From: Desulfuromonas sp. AOP6 | GTDB lineage: Bacteria; Desulfobacterota; Desulfuromonadia; Desulfuromonadales; SZUA-540 | Direction: 5' to 3' | Length of the DNA: 64,000 nucleotides | Assembly (NCBI RefSeq): GCF_009731355.2 | Contig: NZ_AP022810.1 | Location: 2,384,001-2,448,000, forward strand | Shown: positions 16,918 to 27,610 of the stretch, one piece after another | Numbering within the stretch: the first letter of the stretch is position 1 | Layout of the letters: each line of letters opens with the position of its first letter | Notes under the pieces: generated by a model | What the model was told of the DNA's origin: nothing | Seen by the model: the letters and a program-made list of their open reading frames with translations, nothing else | The model's database searches: none | Program-made: the position numbers and the translations under genes

Positions 16918-18111
16918 CTAAAGTTCGATCCCCATCGCTTCGGCTACCGTGTGGATATCCTTGTCGCCACGTCCCGAAAGGCAGACGACGATGAGGGTCT
17001 CCCTGGGAAGGCTCGGCGCCATTTTAACCACCTGGGCGATGGCGTGGGAGCTTTCAAGAGCGGGAATGATTCCTTCCAGTTCGGTCAGGAGCCGGAAAGA
17101 CTCAAGAGCCTCACGGTCCGTAATGGAGACGTATTCAGCCCGTTTCAGGGTATGCAGATGAGCATGTTCCGGGCCAACCCCGGGATAGTCCAGCCCGGCA
17201 GAAATAGAGTGCGCGTGCTGAATCTGCCCATGGTCATCCTGCAATAAAAAGGTTTTATTGCCATGGAGTACCCCGACACTGCCCGCGGAGATGCTGGCGG
17301 CATGCTTGTCTGTATCGACGCCTAATCCGGCGGCTTCCACACCGACCAGGCGCACGTCAGTATCCTCAATGAAAGGATAGAACATCCCCATAGCGTTGGA
17401 GCCGCCCCCGATGCAGGCGACGGCGATATCGGGCAGGCGTCCTTCGGCGGCCAGAATCTGCTCCCGAGTCTCCCGACCGATGACCGCCTGGAAATCCCGC
17501 ACGATCTGGGGGTAGGGATGAGGCCCGGCTACTGTCCCGATGATGTAGAAGGTGTCTTCAACATGGGTCACCCAGTGGCGAAGGGCGTCATTCATGGCGT
17601 CCTTAAGGGTTGCGGTGCCACTCGTCACCCCATGCACCTTGGCGCCGAGCAGCTTCATGCGAAAGACATTCAGGGCCTGACGGCGGATATCCTCGGTCCC
17701 CATGAAGACTTCGCACTCCAGTCCGAACAGGGCCGCCACCGTGGCCGTCGCCACACCGTGCTGCCCGGCTCCCGTTTCAGCTATGACCTTCTTTTTGCCC
17801 ATACGCCGCGCCAGCAGCGCCTGCCCCACCGTATTGTTCACCTTGTGGGCGCCCGTGTGGTTGAGGTCTTCCCGTTTGAGATAGATTTTGGCGCCACCGA
17901 GATGTTCTGTCAGGCGACTGGCAAAATAGAGGGGGTTGGGACGACCGACATAGTGCTGCAGATGGTACTCGAACTCTTGCTGAAAGGAGGGGTCGGCCAA
18001 AGCTTGCCGATAGGCCTCTTCCAACTCAAGTAGAGCAGGCATCAGGGTCTCTGCGACATAACGGCCACCGAATTGTCCAAAGTGGCCTCGCTCATCGGGG
18101 AAATGATACAT
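16918..18111 (-). CDS. trpB: Tryptophan synthase beta subunit (TrpB1 type)
   Basis: TrpB condenses indole with serine using PLP. The PLP lysine is K90 in HTGAHKVNN, and the catalytic glutamate lies in ETGAGQHG. The opening [22 protein letters not shown] and the phosphate-binding [10 protein letters not shown] are textbook TrpB1. Length 397 aa is normal. A second, more distant trpB lies two genes upstream. This is the copy expected to pair with TrpA. Start at ATG 18111, three bases after the trpF stop. Confidence 0.97.
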   Translation of the reverse strand: MYHFPDERGHFGQFGGRYVAETLMPALLELEEAYRQALADPSFQQEFEYHLQHYVGRPNPLYFASRLTEHLGGAKIYLKREDLNHTGAHKVNNTVGQALLARRMGKKKVIAETGAGQHGVATATVAALFGLECEVFMGTEDIRRQALNVFRMKLLGAKVHGVTSGTATLKDAMNDALRHWVTHVEDTFYIIGTVAGPHPYPQIVRDFQAVIGRETREQILAAEGRLPDIAVACIGGGSNAMGMFYPFIEDTDVRLVGVEAAGLGVDTDKHAASISAGSVGVLHGNKTFLLQDDHGQIQHAHSISAGLDYPGVGPEHAHLHTLKRAEYVSITDREALESFRLLTELEGIIPALESSHAIAQVVKMAPSLPRETLIVVCLSGRGDKDIHTVAEAMGIEL

Positions 18112-18114
18112 GGG

Positions 18115-18756
18115 TCAATCCGTCCTTTTCTTGGCACTACGCACGAAGGCAGCCACCTTGTCCGGGTCCTTGCGCCCCGGTGAGCATTCGACACCACTGG
18201 AGACATCGACGGCGTAGGGGCGCACGCGCTCGACAGCGGCTGCCACATTTTCCGGTGTCAGGCCTCCCGCCAGAATCACAGGATAGCGCGAGGCCGCCTC
18301 AGCCGCGATATCCCAATTGAAGCGCTGCCCAGTACCGCCATAGCTGCCCGCCACGTAGGAGTCGAGCAGAAAAGCCGAAACATCATAGGCTGGGAGGATG
18401 GACAAACTGCTTTGATCCTGCACCCTGAAAGCTTTGATCACTCGGTATGGGGGCAGAGCACAGGTCGCTGGAGCTTCGTCACCATGAAGCTGCGCGACAT
18501 CCAGTCCACACATATCAAGTATTTTCGCTACACGACCGGGCTCTTCATTCACAAAGAGTCCCACCGTGGTAACAAACGGTGGCAGCCCTGCCACGATCCG
18601 CTTCACATCTTGGGGACGAACACAACGGGGGCTGCCCGGGTAAAAAACAAACCCTAGGGCATCGGCGCCACAGCGTACAGCCACCTGCGCATCTTCTCCG
18701 CTTGTTATACCACAGATCTTAACCCGGGCTATCCTTTCCGGTGGCACATTCTGCAC
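18115..18756 (-). CDS. trpF: Phosphoribosylanthranilate isomerase
   Basis: TrpF catalyses the Amadori rearrangement before indole-ring closure. The barrel shows VKICGITSGEDA with the catalytic cysteine, the C-terminal AGGLTPENV phosphate site, and VDVSSGVECSPGRKD. At 213 aa it is of usual size. The longest reading begins with GTG directly after the TGA of the gene upstream. A slightly later start cannot be excluded because the first ten residues are not conserved in the family. Confidence 0.94.
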   Translation of the reverse strand: MQNVPPERIARVKICGITSGEDAQVAVRCGADALGFVFYPGSPRCVRPQDVKRIVAGLPPFVTTVGLFVNEEPGRVAKILDMCGLDVAQLHGDEAPATCALPPYRVIKAFRVQDQSSLSILPAYDVSAFLLDSYVAGSYGGTGQRFNWDIAAEAASRYPVILAGGLTPENVAAAVERVRPYAVDVSSGVECSPGRKDPDKVAAFVRSAKKRTD

Positions 18757-20109
18757 TCAGTCGACCTTGGGCAAGTTGGCCAAAGACGCCTTGATGCTTT
18801 CTTCGGGGTAGTCGTAATCCTTGAGCTCCCCTGAAAAGTAGGCATCGTAGGCAGCCATATCGACATGGCCATGGCCTGACAGATTAAAGAGTATGGTCCT
18901 CTCTTTACCTTCTTCCTTCGCAAGCAACGCTTCGTCGACAGCCCCACGGATAGCGTGACTTGACTCGGGGGCAGGAATGATCCCTTCGGTGCGGGAGAAA
19001 AGGACCGCCGCTTCAAAACAGGCCAGCTGATGCACGGCCCTGGCTTCAACGATTCCGGCATGCACCAACTGCGATACCAGCGGCGAGGCCCCATGGTAGC
19101 GCAAGCCACCGGCGTGAATGCCCGGCGGCATGAAATCATGCCCAAGGGTGTACATCTTGGCGACCGGAGCCATCTTGGCCGTATCCCCATAGTCAAAGGC
19201 ATAGACACCGCTTGTGAGAGTTGGACAACTCGCCGGTTCCAGCGCAACCACCCGCACATTCTTGCCGTTGGCCTTATCGGCGACAAAAGGGAAAGCAATG
19301 CCGGCAAAGTTGGAGCCACCACCATGGCAACCGATGACGACATCAGGATAGTCGCCGACCATGGCCAGCTGCTCTTTGGCCTCAATGCCGATGATGGTCT
19401 GGTGCAGGCACACATGATTGAGGACGCTGCCCAGAGCATAGCGGGTATCCTCATGGGTGACGGCGTCCTCTACCGCTTCACTGATGGCCATGCCGAGGGA
19501 ACCGTTACTGTCGGGGTCCTTCGCCAGAATTTCGCGCCCGGCTTTCGTGCGGTCCGAAGGGGAAGGTATCACTTCCGCTCCCCAGAGTTGCATCATGCTC
19601 TTGCGGTAAGGCTTCTGGGCATAAGAAACCTTGACCATGTAAACAGTGCATTCGAGACCGAACATCTGGCAGGCCAGCGCGATGGAAGAGCCCCACTGCC
19701 CGGCTCCCGTTTCCGTGGCAATGCGGCGCGTTCCCGCCATTTTGTTGTAGTAAGCCTGAGGCACGGCGCTATTCGGCTTGTGGGACCCGGCAGGGGAGCC
19801 GCCTTCATACTTGTAGTAAATTCGGGCCGGCGTGCCGAGCGCCTTCTCCAGACGGTGGGCGCGAAACATCGGCGCCGGACGCCAAATTTGGTAGATTTCC
19901 CGAACCGCTTCCGGAATGTCAATCCAGCGCTGACTTGAAACCTCCTGTTCAATCAAGGCCATGGGAAAGATCGGCAGCAGATCATCTGGCGCCACGGGCT
20001 GCATGGTGCCCGGATGAATCACCGGTGCCAGTGGTCCCGGCATGTCAGGAATAATATTGTACCATTGCTTCGGAATGCGATCTTCAGGAAGAAGGATCTT
20101 GGTCTGCAT
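18757..20109 (-). CDS. trpB2: TrpB2-type tryptophan synthase beta-like protein
   Basis: This 450-aa PLP enzyme belongs to the TrpB2 branch, which is longer than TrpB1 and uses an N-terminal extension (about 60 residues, with [15 protein letters not shown]). The PLP lysine is K111 in PAGSHKPNS, followed by [10 protein letters not shown] and GCHGGGSNF. TrpB2 enzymes make tryptophan from indole and serine, often without TrpA, and some prefer phosphoserine. It lies between trpC and trpF in the same operon as trpB1, so the cell has two beta subunits expressed together. A clear AAGGAG site precedes the ATG. Confidence 0.92.
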   Translation of the reverse strand: MQTKILLPEDRIPKQWYNIIPDMPGPLAPVIHPGTMQPVAPDDLLPIFPMALIEQEVSSQRWIDIPEAVREIYQIWRPAPMFRAHRLEKALGTPARIYYKYEGGSPAGSHKPNSAVPQAYYNKMAGTRRIATETGAGQWGSSIALACQMFGLECTVYMVKVSYAQKPYRKSMMQLWGAEVIPSPSDRTKAGREILAKDPDSNGSLGMAISEAVEDAVTHEDTRYALGSVLNHVCLHQTIIGIEAKEQLAMVGDYPDVVIGCHGGGSNFAGIAFPFVADKANGKNVRVVALEPASCPTLTSGVYAFDYGDTAKMAPVAKMYTLGHDFMPPGIHAGGLRYHGASPLVSQLVHAGIVEARAVHQLACFEAAVLFSRTEGIIPAPESSHAIRGAVDEALLAKEEGKERTILFNLSGHGHVDMAAYDAYFSGELKDYDYPEESIKASLANLPKVD

Positions 20110-20197
20110 AGTATCTCCTTAAATTCCCAGAGACAGGCACAGTAATATGCCTCCCTGTTACGTCTCAACAAAAACGGATGCGCCGGAATCCCGACGG

Positions 20198-20998
20198 TTA
20201 CCCCAAAAGTTCCTCAAGTTTGCGGCCCATGTTGCGTTCTCTCATGAGCGATTCCCCCACCAAAAAAGCCCCCGCCCCGGCCCGCAGAAGCCGTTCGACG
20301 TCAGCGCGGCTGTTGATGCCGCTCTCAGATACCACCAGCCGGTCTGACGGCACGAGAGGTCTCAGTCGCTCCGTCGTTGCCAGGTCGGTGACAAAAGTAT
20401 GCAGCGAACGGTTGTTGATGCCTATCAGCCTGCAATCGGTTTGAAGAGCCTTTTCCAACTCGGCCTCATCGTGGACTTCCAGCAATACGTCCATCTGCAA
20501 CTCAACGGCCAGGCCTGTGAGGCTCTGCAACTGAGGCAAATCGAGCATGGCTGCTATCAGGAGGATGGCATCGGCTCCGAACGCCCGCGCCTCGTATATC
20601 TGGTAGGGATCGAAAATAAAATCCTTGCGGAGAAGGGGCAGGCTGACCTGCTCCCGGACAAGACCGAGATAATGGAGGTGCCCTTGGAAGAATGTTGATT
20701 CGGTAAGGATAGAAAGACAGGTCGCTCCATGATTCTGATAAATTTCGGCGATTTCCACAGGGTCAAAATCAGGGCGGATCGTGCCTTTGGAAGGGGAAGC
20801 CTTTTTGATTTCAGCGACAATCGCCGTACCTCCCGACTCTGCCATGACTGCGAGAGCCTGCTCGAAGCCGCGGGGTTTATCCTCGACGAGAGAGAGTCGG
20901 TCAAGCAAACGACCCAAGGGGAATTGGTTCTTAGCAGCAACTACCTCTTCGCGTTTACGGTCAACAATTTTTTTCAGAATATCCGGAGTAGAAGTCAT
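20198..20998 (-). CDS. trpC: Indole-3-glycerol phosphate synthase
   Basis: TrpC closes the indole ring. Visible motifs: AEIKKASPSKGTIRPDFDPVEIA with catalytic lysine and glutamate, LLRKDFIFDPYQIYEARAFGADAILLI, LIGINNRSLHTF and VSESGINSRADV. The start at ATG 20998 has GGAAGGA close upstream and gives 266 aa. A longer reading to 21022 adds residues not seen in the family. It lies 48 bases downstream of trpD and 88 bases upstream of trpB2. It is a separate gene, not fused to trpF. Confidence 0.95.
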   Translation of the reverse strand: MTSTPDILKKIVDRKREEVVAAKNQFPLGRLLDRLSLVEDKPRGFEQALAVMAESGGTAIVAEIKKASPSKGTIRPDFDPVEIAEIYQNHGATCLSILTESTFFQGHLHYLGLVREQVSLPLLRKDFIFDPYQIYEARAFGADAILLIAAMLDLPQLQSLTGLAVELQMDVLLEVHDEAELEKALQTDCRLIGINNRSLHTFVTDLATTERLRPLVPSDRLVVSESGINSRADVERLLRAGAGAFLVGESLMRERNMGRKLEELLG

Positions 20999-21046
20999 GA
21001 GTCCTTCCGATAGACGGAACAATGCAGAACATGAGCCTTTTTACAG

Positions 21047-22096
21047 CTAATGGGCCATTTTGATCAATTTATCCAACTTCTGCAAGGCTTGTCCAGAGTC
21101 TATGGCTGCTGTCGCCATGGACAAGCCGTCGAGGGGTTTCTTCACCTTGCCGGCGGCACACAGGGCGTAGGCAGCATTTAGAAGAACGACGTCCCGCTTG
21201 GGACCTTTCTCTCCGGAGAGAACGGCTCGTACTATTTTGGCATTGCCCTGTGCATTCCCACCGCGGAGATCTTCCATCGCACAACGTTTCATGCCAAATT
21301 CTTCCGGGGTGATGCGCCCGACCTTGACACCACTGGCATCGACCGTAGCGACAACCGTAGCATCGGTCAGGGTGATTTCATCCATACCATCGAGACCATG
21401 CACAACAAATCCCCGATGGCAACCAAGTTTATGTAACACCCAGCCCAAGGTCTCGACCATATCTTCGCGGTAAACGCCCATGACCTGACAATCGGCTTTA
21501 GCCGGATTAGTCAGTGGCCCAAGAATGTTAAAAATAGTGCGGATGCCGATTTCTTTGCGCGGGCCGATAGCGTGCTTCATGGCACCATGGAGCGCCGGCG
21601 CAAAAAGAAAGCCGACGCCGATTTCATCAATACAACGCTCAACGACCTCGGGTGTAACATCGAGGTTGACACCGAGAGCCTCCAGGACGTCTGCACTGCC
21701 GCAGGCCGATGAAACGGAACGGTTTCCATGCTTCGCTACCTTAACACCGCAAGCGGAGACAACAAAGGAAACGGTGGTTGAGATATTGAAGGTATTGGTG
21801 CAGTCGCCGCCTGTGCCGACTACGTCCAGGATGGTTTCCTGATCAATATTGATGTCATCCCGATCGATATCCAGAACGTTGCGGCCAACCCGGATAGGTG
21901 TTGCCCGCTCCCGCATGACTTTTGCCGCGCCGGTAATTTCGTCGACCGTCTCCCCCTTCATACGCAAGGCGGTGATAAAAGCCCCGATCTGCGCAGGGGT
22001 AGCTCCCCCCGACATAATCTGATCCATCACATCCACCATCTCCCCCATGGAGAGATCCTGGCGTTCGACTACTTTGGCAATAGCCACTTTTATCAT
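21047..22096 (-). CDS. trpD: Anthranilate phosphoribosyltransferase
   Basis: TrpD attaches phosphoribose to anthranilate. The glycine-rich PRPP loop [35 protein letters not shown] and the substrate region [16 protein letters not shown] are present in the normal order, and the length (349 aa) is typical. It is an unfused monofunctional enzyme. Start at ATG 22096, 59 bases after trpG. Confidence 0.96.
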   Translation of the reverse strand: MIKVAIAKVVERQDLSMGEMVDVMDQIMSGGATPAQIGAFITALRMKGETVDEITGAAKVMRERATPIRVGRNVLDIDRDDINIDQETILDVVGTGGDCTNTFNISTTVSFVVSACGVKVAKHGNRSVSSACGSADVLEALGVNLDVTPEVVERCIDEIGVGFLFAPALHGAMKHAIGPRKEIGIRTIFNILGPLTNPAKADCQVMGVYREDMVETLGWVLHKLGCHRGFVVHGLDGMDEITLTDATVVATVDASGVKVGRITPEEFGMKRCAMEDLRGGNAQGNAKIVRAVLSGEKGPKRDVVLLNAAYALCAAGKVKKPLDGLSMATAAIDSGQALQKLDKLIKMAH

Positions 22097-22155
22097 GACA
22101 ACTCCTTCAACCAGGACAGAGGAATTTCCCCGGTCCCAGTGTACTCAGCCTCTTG

Positions 22156-22722
22156 TCAGGTCATTTTCAGGAAGTTGGCAAGCAACATCTTGCCCTCTGC
22201 CGTCAGGATGGACTCAGGATGAAACTGCACCCCCCACAGGGGCCGCTGACGATGTTCCAACCCCATAATCGTTCCGTCGTCCACCCAGGCGGTCACGCGC
22301 AAACATTCGGGCAAACTTTCACGCTCGACGATAAGTGAATGATAGCGGGTGGCGACAAAAGGATTGGAAAGCCCGAAAAAAACGCCTGTGTTATCATGAC
22401 GGATCAGGCTGGTCTTTCCGTGCATGAGTTCAGCAGCCCTGATCACTTTGCCGCCGAAGGCATGGCCAATGGCCTGGTGCCCCAGACACACTCCCAGCAT
22501 AGGGATAGAGTCCGACAAAGTTTTAATCAATTCAATTGAAATTCCTGCTTCGGTCGGGGAGCAGGGGCCAGGGGAAATAACGATACGACGAGGTTTGAGC
22601 GCCGCTATTTCCTGAACCGTAATCTGGTCATTGCGTCGAACAACTACCTCGACCCCCAATTCCTGCAGATACTGGACGAGGTTGTAAGTAAAAGAATCGT
22701 AGTTGTCCAGCATCAGCAACAT
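22156..22722 (-). CDS. trpG: Anthranilate synthase glutamine amidotransferase subunit
   Basis: TrpG (PabA-like) releases ammonia from glutamine for anthranilate formation. The triad is intact: C79 in GVCLGHQ, with H168 and E170 in the C-terminal QFHPES. It begins with [15 protein letters not shown], as is usual. The 188-aa enzyme may also serve p-aminobenzoate synthase; no separate pabA is in the window. Its ATG (22722) shares one base with the trpE stop (TGATG), so the two subunits are coupled. Confidence 0.95.
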   Translation of the reverse strand: MLLMLDNYDSFTYNLVQYLQELGVEVVVRRNDQITVQEIAALKPRRIVISPGPCSPTEAGISIELIKTLSDSIPMLGVCLGHQAIGHAFGGKVIRAAELMHGKTSLIRHDNTGVFFGLSNPFVATRYHSLIVERESLPECLRVTAWVDDGTIMGLEHRQRPLWGVQFHPESILTAEGKMLLANFLKMT

Positions 22723-24200
22723 CAGTCCAGCCCTCCACAGGCCATGTCAATCGCCTTGCGGACACCCATGGCTTTATTGATTGTCTCCTGGTATTCGGCC
22801 TCTGGATCGGAGTCAGCTACAATACCGGCGCCAGCCTGCAGGTAAACCTTGCCTTCATGCACAACCAAGGTGCGAATGGCAATAGCCATGTCCATATTGC
22901 CAGAGAAGGAAAAGTACCCGACGGCGCCACCGTATATCTCACGCCGGCAAGGCTCAAGTTCATCGATAATCTCCATAGCCCGGATTTTAGGCGCCCCAGA
23001 AAGGGTGCCAGCTGGAAAGGCCGCACGAAAGACATCGAAAGCATCCCTTCCTTCTTCCAACTGACCGCGCACATTGGAAACGATGTGCATGACGTGGGAG
23101 TAACGTTCCACCACCATCAATTCGCTGACTTCAACGGTGCCTGCACGGGAAACGCGACCTACATCATTACGGCCAAGATCGACAAGCATGATATGCTCAG
23201 CCCTTTCTTTGGGATCATCGAGCAACTCCCGCTCAAGCTGCCTGTCTTCTTCTGGCGTTGTCCCTCGGGGCCTGGTTCCGGCAATAGGACGCACTTCAAT
23301 ACGATCCTCTTCTTTACGAACCAGCACCTCCGGTGAGGCGCCAATCACCATGGTAGGCCCGAACCGCAGAAAAAACATATAAGGCGAAGGGTTTATCGTG
23401 CGAAGTGCACGATAAATGTCAAAAGGATCACAGACAAGATCACCGGAAAACCGCTGGGAGAGCACAACCTGGAAAATATCACCGGCCCTGATGTACTCCT
23501 TACAGCGCTCTACCGCCTTGCGAAAAACACCAGGGCCAAAATCAGCGCCCAAGTCACTTCCCTGTACCGGAGTCTTTTCCATTCTGGGTGGGGAGGATAC
23601 ACGGAGCTTGTCAACAAGGGCGTCGACCCCGGCAAGACCGCGGCGATAGGCAACTTCGGCGTCCTCACCTGGCTGCACATGGACGTTGCAGACCACCTTG
23701 ATCTTCTGACGCATGTTATCAAAAATGAGCAACTGTTCGGTCAACATGAAGCAAGAGTCAGGTGCGCCAATACATTTTGGATTGGTATCAGGAATACGCT
23801 CGATAAAACGAATCATGTCGTACCCGAGATAGCCGACGGCGCCACCAAAGAAACGCGGTAATTCGGGAAAGTCTACGGGACGATAGGGAGCCAAGAATTG
23901 GCGAAGTTCGCTGACAGGATCCGAAGTTTCGCCAGATCGAAGAATTGAATTCCCATCAAGAATCTCGAAATAATTGCCACTGGAACGAAAGACCTTGGCA
24001 GGACCGCTCCCCAAAAATGAATATCTGGCCCATTTCTCACCCCCTTCGATACTTTCCAAAAGAAAAGAGGTCTGACCGTCATCAATTTTTCGAAAGGCGG
24101 AAACAGGCGTTTCCATATCGGCGAGAATATCGCGACAGACAGGGATAAGATTGCCTTCTTGGGTCAGGGAACGAAACTGTTCCAAAGAAGGATAATACAT
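22722..24200 (-). CDS. trpE: Anthranilate synthase component I
   Basis: TrpE converts chorismate and ammonia to anthranilate and is the feedback-controlled first enzyme. The Trp-binding LLES segment is in [20 protein letters not shown] near residue 46, and the chorismate-binding C-terminal half carries [22 protein letters not shown] and [20 protein letters not shown]. At 492 aa the length is normal. It is the first gene of the operon with only about 25 bases of leader after the predicted promoter. There is no room for a trp leader peptide or attenuator; I also saw no TrpR-like operator. Confidence 0.96.
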   Translation of the reverse strand: MYYPSLEQFRSLTQEGNLIPVCRDILADMETPVSAFRKIDDGQTSFLLESIEGGEKWARYSFLGSGPAKVFRSSGNYFEILDGNSILRSGETSDPVSELRQFLAPYRPVDFPELPRFFGGAVGYLGYDMIRFIERIPDTNPKCIGAPDSCFMLTEQLLIFDNMRQKIKVVCNVHVQPGEDAEVAYRRGLAGVDALVDKLRVSSPPRMEKTPVQGSDLGADFGPGVFRKAVERCKEYIRAGDIFQVVLSQRFSGDLVCDPFDIYRALRTINPSPYMFFLRFGPTMVIGASPEVLVRKEEDRIEVRPIAGTRPRGTTPEEDRQLERELLDDPKERAEHIMLVDLGRNDVGRVSRAGTVEVSELMVVERYSHVMHIVSNVRGQLEEGRDAFDVFRAAFPAGTLSGAPKIRAMEIIDELEPCRREIYGGAVGYFSFSGNMDMAIAIRTLVVHEGKVYLQAGAGIVADSDPEAEYQETINKAMGVRKAIDMACGGLD

Positions 24201-24228
24201 CAGGACTCCAAGGGAAAAAGGTGGGACA

Positions 24229-24257
24229 AATTAGCACGAAACCAGAACCACCGTCAA
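24229..24257 (-). promoter_or_regulatory. Promoter of the trp operon
   Basis: On the minus strand TTGACG (24257-24252) is 17 bases from CTAATT (24234-24229), or 18 from TAATTT. It sits between the rplQ terminator and trpE. Initiation near 24222 would give a short leader, which argues against attenuation by a leader peptide. Confidence 0.6.
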
Positions 24258-24316
24258 GACACGTACCGTACGACAATTCGCCCCGCATCCAATCGGGCCA
24301 TGCCCGGCGCACCACG

Positions 24317-24346
24317 AAAAAGGGCAAGGAGTCGACTCCTTGCCCT
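24317..24346 (-). terminator. Palindromic terminator after rplQ
   Basis: A perfect 26-base palindrome (24321-24346, half-site AGGGCAAGGAGTC) is followed on the minus strand by a short T run (24321-24317). It lies 29 bases after the rplQ stop and separates the ribosomal super-operon from the trp promoter. Confidence 0.88.
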
Positions 24347-24375
24347 GTGTTCATTCCCAGCAATAGTACAAGGCC

Positions 24376-24855
24376 CTAGGCCTTTTCTTCTTCAGGTTCT
24401 CCTTGCTCGGAGGCGTCAGAGTCTTCCGAAGCCACGGCCTCTGCCTTTACAGCAGACACAGCGGTGGTTGCGGCGGCTTTACGGGGGCGAGGGGTAAACT
24501 CTTCCTCAACCAGTTCAACAATAGCCATAGGTGCGTTATCACCAAGACGGCTTCCCACCTTAAAGATACGGGTGTATCCACCAGGCCGATCCTTGTAGCG
24601 AGGTGCCACCATATCGAACAGCTTGGCAACAGCCTTGCGTTCACGTATAACAGCCAAAGCCTGTCGACGAGCGTGCAGATCACCGCGTTTTCCGAGGGTA
24701 ATCATTTTTTCGGCGATCTTGCGAAGTTCTTTGGCCCTGGCATCCGTTGTGGTGATCTTCTCATGCATGATGAGAGACGTTACCATATTGCGCATCATGG
24801 CCGAACGGTGGCTGGAATTGCGGCCGAGCCGTCTTCCGGATTTATTGTGACGCAT
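24376..24855 (-). CDS. rplQ: 50S ribosomal protein L17
   Basis: The first 115 residues are ordinary L17 ([66 protein letters not shown]). About 45 further residues follow that are Ala-rich and then strongly acidic, ending GEPEEEKA. Such a tail is absent in short L17 proteins of about 120 aa, but C-terminal extensions occur in several groups. Its role is unknown to me. Last gene of the alpha operon, directly after rpoA. Confidence 0.97.
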   Translation of the reverse strand: MRHNKSGRRLGRNSSHRSAMMRNMVTSLIMHEKITTTDARAKELRKIAEKMITLGKRGDLHARRQALAVIRERKAVAKLFDMVAPRYKDRPGGYTRIFKVGSRLGDNAPMAIVELVEEEFTPRPRKAAATTAVSAVKAEAVASEDSDASEQGEPEEEKA

Positions 24856-24896
24856 TGTTTTCGGGTCCTTTCTTCTTTATTCCGCGGAAGGAGAAA

Positions 24897-25913
24897 CTAT
24901 TCTTCTTCGCTCCCCTTTTGGATCATTTTGAGGTATTCAGGATCCGGGAAATTGTCGAGTTTCATGCCCAGGGTCAAGTCCATTTCGGCTAAAATATCCT
25001 TGATTTCATTCAGAGATTTTCTGCCGAAATTTTGGGTTTTAAGCATTTCCGCCTCACTGCGCTGTACCAGGTCACCAATAAGATGAATATTGGCATTCTT
25101 AAGGCAGTTGGCGCTTCGAACGGACAACTCAAGCTCATCGACGCTGCGATAGAGATTTTCGTTGATTTTCCGTCCCTCTTCAGCGACCTCCTGAGCAGCG
25201 GGCTCCAGATTTTCGTCGAAGTTTATGAAAATCTGCAACTGCTCTTTCAAGATTTTAGCAGCATAGGCCACGGCGTCATCAGGCCTCACACATCCATCGG
25301 TCAGAACTTCCAGAGAAAGCTTGTCGAAGTCGGTGATCTGCCCGACCCTGGCGTTGGCCACCGTAAAGTTTACCTTTTTGATCGGTGAAAAAATTGAGTC
25401 AATGGGAATAGTTCCCACGGGAGCCCGCTCGTCACGATTGCGTTCGGCCGGAACATAACCCTTACCCAGAGCGACCACCATATCCATCTCCACGTCAGCC
25501 TCTTTGGAACAGGTTGCAATGTGATGTTCTGGATTGAGCACCTCGACCTGAGAATCAGTGATGATATCACCAGCAGTAATGATACCAGCCCCTTTTTTTA
25601 CAATGCGGATATTCCGACTCTCACTCCCATGAAGCTTCAGAAGAACTCCCTTGAGATTGAGAATAATATCGGTTACGTCTTCCGTCACCCCAGGAACAGT
25701 CGAGAATTCATGCAGAACCCCCTTGATACGAACCGAGGTGATAGCCGCCCCCTGCAAAGACGAGAGCAGAATGCGACGCAAAGAATTCCCGAGAGTGGTT
25801 GCGAAACCACGCTCGAAAGGTTCCGCATAAAACTTCCCATAGGTATCGGTCAGACTGTCCGACTCAATCTGGAGGCGCTTAGGCTTGATGAGATCTCTCC
25901 AGTTTTTATACAT
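24897..25913 (-). CDS. rpoA: RNA polymerase alpha subunit
   Basis: The 338-aa alpha subunit has the N-terminal assembly domain ([30 protein letters not shown]) and the C-terminal DNA- and activator-binding domain (about 250-320, with [21 protein letters not shown] and [14 protein letters not shown]). Length and domain order are normal. It lies between rpsD and rplQ as in most bacteria, and is expected to be expressed with the ribosomal proteins. Confidence 0.98.
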   Translation of the reverse strand: MYKNWRDLIKPKRLQIESDSLTDTYGKFYAEPFERGFATTLGNSLRRILLSSLQGAAITSVRIKGVLHEFSTVPGVTEDVTDIILNLKGVLLKLHGSESRNIRIVKKGAGIITAGDIITDSQVEVLNPEHHIATCSKEADVEMDMVVALGKGYVPAERNRDERAPVGTIPIDSIFSPIKKVNFTVANARVGQITDFDKLSLEVLTDGCVRPDDAVAYAAKILKEQLQIFINFDENLEPAAQEVAEEGRKINENLYRSVDELELSVRSANCLKNANIHLIGDLVQRSEAEMLKTQNFGRKSLNEIKDILAEMDLTLGMKLDNFPDPEYLKMIQKGSEEE

Positions 25914-25960
25914 TCGTATCCTCCGTAATGAGGTTACATCAGCGGACTGCCAAGATTATA

Positions 25961-26590
25961 TTACTTGGAGTACAGTTCGACAATGAGGTGTTCTTGGAAT
26001 TCAGGGGTTGTCATCTCTTCACGCATGGGCAAAGTCTTGACACTCCCCTTGAAAGCATCCCGCTCCAACTCCACCCAGGAAGGGATACCACGGCGCATTA
26101 CACCATCCAACGCCTCATTAATACGAACAATTTTTCGGCTCTTCTCTTTAAGCTCGATCACATCGCCAACACGTACAAGGTAAGAGGGGATATTGACCTT
26201 GTGGCCATTAACGAGAAAATGCCCCTGGCGGACCAGCATGCGTGCTTCGTTTCGTGATGTGGCGAACCCCATACGGTAGACCATACTATCAAGACGCCTC
26301 TCGAGCAGCATGAGGAGATTTTCACCTGTAACCCCCTTCATTCTATCCGCCTTGTCAAAGGTGGCGCGGAATTGTTTTTCAACTAGCCCGTAGGTGCGTT
26401 TGACCTTTTGTTTGGCGCGCAACTGGGTACCGTAGTCCGTTACCTTAGTGCGCCCCTGACCGTGCTGACCAGGAGCATAATTGCGGCGCTCTAGGGAGCA
26501 TTTATCCGTATGGCATCTGTCCCCCTTAAGGAACAGTTTTGCATTTTCTCTCCTGCACAGACGGCAGACAGGACCTGTATATCTAGCCAA
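25961..26590 (-). CDS. rpsD: 30S ribosomal protein S4 (zinc type)
   Basis: The 209-aa S4 binds 16S rRNA early in assembly. The N-terminus carries four cysteines (C9, C12, C26, C31), the zinc-binding form of S4, followed by the S4 RNA-binding domain ([37 protein letters not shown]). The start codon is TTG at 26590 with AGGAGG seven to eight bases upstream; no in-frame ATG or GTG is near. In E. coli S4 represses its own operon. Whether that holds here is not visible. Confidence 0.97.
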   Translation of the reverse strand: MARYTGPVCRLCRRENAKLFLKGDRCHTDKCSLERRNYAPGQHGQGRTKVTDYGTQLRAKQKVKRTYGLVEKQFRATFDKADRMKGVTGENLLMLLERRLDSMVYRMGFATSRNEARMLVRQGHFLVNGHKVNIPSYLVRVGDVIELKEKSRKIVRINEALDGVMRRGIPSWVELERDAFKGSVKTLPMREEMTTPEFQEHLIVELYSK

Positions 26591-26617
26591 CGTTCGTCCT
26601 CCTTATCTATCTTTCGT

Positions 26618-27013
26618 TTAGACTCTTCTGCGTTTGGGCGGCCGGCAGCCATTGTGGGGAATCGGGGTGACATCCTTAATCATGGTGATGTTAAGGCCGG
26701 CAGCCTGCAAAGCACGCAGCGCAGACTCACGACCAGATCCGGGTCCCTTCACATAGGCAATAAGGCTGCGCATACCATGTTCCATGGCTTTTTTTGCCGC
26801 ATCTTCAGCAGCTACCTGGGCCGCGAAAGGAGTGCTTTTACGAGAGCCTTTGAAACTTTTAGCACCACAGGTCGACCAAGAGATAACGTTTCCGACAGGG
26901 TCGGTAATGGTGATAATGGTATTGTTAAAAGTCGCCTGAATATGGGCAACTCCATTGGCAATATTCTTTTTTTCTACTTTTTTCCTGACGACTTTCTTTC
27001 CTGGCTTAGCCAT
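26618..27013 (-). CDS. rpsK: 30S ribosomal protein S11
   Basis: S11 forms part of the 30S platform near the E site. The protein (131 aa) begins with a Lys-rich stretch and has [39 protein letters not shown] and the end [11 protein letters not shown], all characteristic. ATG start at 27013, 12 bases after rpsM and in its usual place. Confidence 0.98.
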   Translation of the reverse strand: MAKPGKKVVRKKVEKKNIANGVAHIQATFNNTIITITDPVGNVISWSTCGAKSFKGSRKSTPFAAQVAAEDAAKKAMEHGMRSLIAYVKGPGSGRESALRALQAAGLNITMIKDVTPIPHNGCRPPKRRRV

Positions 27014-27024
27014 GCTTCCTCCAG

Positions 27025-27393
27025 TTATTTCTTCTTGCCGGCGACAGTCTTACGAGGACCTTTCCGGGTACGAGCATTGGTCTTGGTTTTCTGTCCACGG
27101 ACAGGAAGCCCGCGCCTATGCCGAAGACCACGGTAGCAACCAAGATCCATCAGTCGCTTGATATTCATAGAAATCTCTCGGCGGAGATCCCCTTCCACAC
27201 GGAATTCGCGATCAATGACCTCACGAATTTTGGCGAGTTCTGCCTCAGTCAGGTCATCCGTCCGAGTATTTCCATCCACCCCAGCTTTGCCAAGAATCTC
27301 CTGGGAGGAAGATCGGCCGATACCATAAATATAGGTGAGGGCAATCTCACTTCTCTTATTTCTCGGTAAGTCGATACCAGCAATACGTGCCAA
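27025..27393 (-). CDS. rpsM: 30S ribosomal protein S13
   Basis: S13 contacts the large subunit and tRNA in the head of the 30S subunit. The 122-aa sequence shows [24 protein letters not shown], and [25 protein letters not shown] (the last starting near residue 91). The start is TTG at 27393, eight bases after a strong AGGAGG; the reading frame offers no closer ATG. It follows rpmJ. Confidence 0.98.
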   Translation of the reverse strand: MARIAGIDLPRNKRSEIALTYIYGIGRSSSQEILGKAGVDGNTRTDDLTEAELAKIREVIDREFRVEGDLRREISMNIKRLMDLGCYRGLRHRRGLPVRGQKTKTNARTRKGPRKTVAGKKK

Positions 27394-27413
27394 TGTCTTT
27401 TCCTCCTAATACC

Positions 27414-27527
27414 TTAACCTTGTTTCTGCTTATGCTTGGGATTCTCACAGATGATCCGGACAATGCCTTTTCGCTTAATTACTTTGCACTTATCACAGAT
27501 CGCCTTAACCGAAGCTCGGACTTTCAT
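27414..27527 (-). CDS. rpmJ: 50S ribosomal protein L36 (zinc type)
   Basis: This is a complete 37-aa gene starting at ATG 27527 with a GGAA-type site upstream. The protein ([18 protein letters not shown] start) has the L36 zinc ligands C11, C14, C27 and H32, so it is the C+ form. It ends 20 bases before rpsM. Many bacteria have infA between map and rpmJ. The 83-base gap here (27528-27610) contains no infA. Confidence 0.97.
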   Translation of the reverse strand: MKVRASVKAICDKCKVIKRKGIVRIICENPKHKQKQG

Positions 27528-27610
27528 TGTGTGTTCCTTTACTAATAATGAAGTATCAAAAACCATCAGAACCAACGCTGGCTGAATTCAACCCCACGCT
27601 GCCCCTTGAC

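Noticed and set aside
24201-24316. A trp leader peptide and attenuator before trpE
   Set aside because: The predicted start leaves only about 25 bases before trpE, there is no short Trp-rich frame, and the only hairpin nearby is the rplQ terminator upstream of the promoter.
27528-27610. infA between map and rpmJ, as in many bacteria
   Set aside because: The gap is only 83 bases and too short for IF-1 (about 72 codons).
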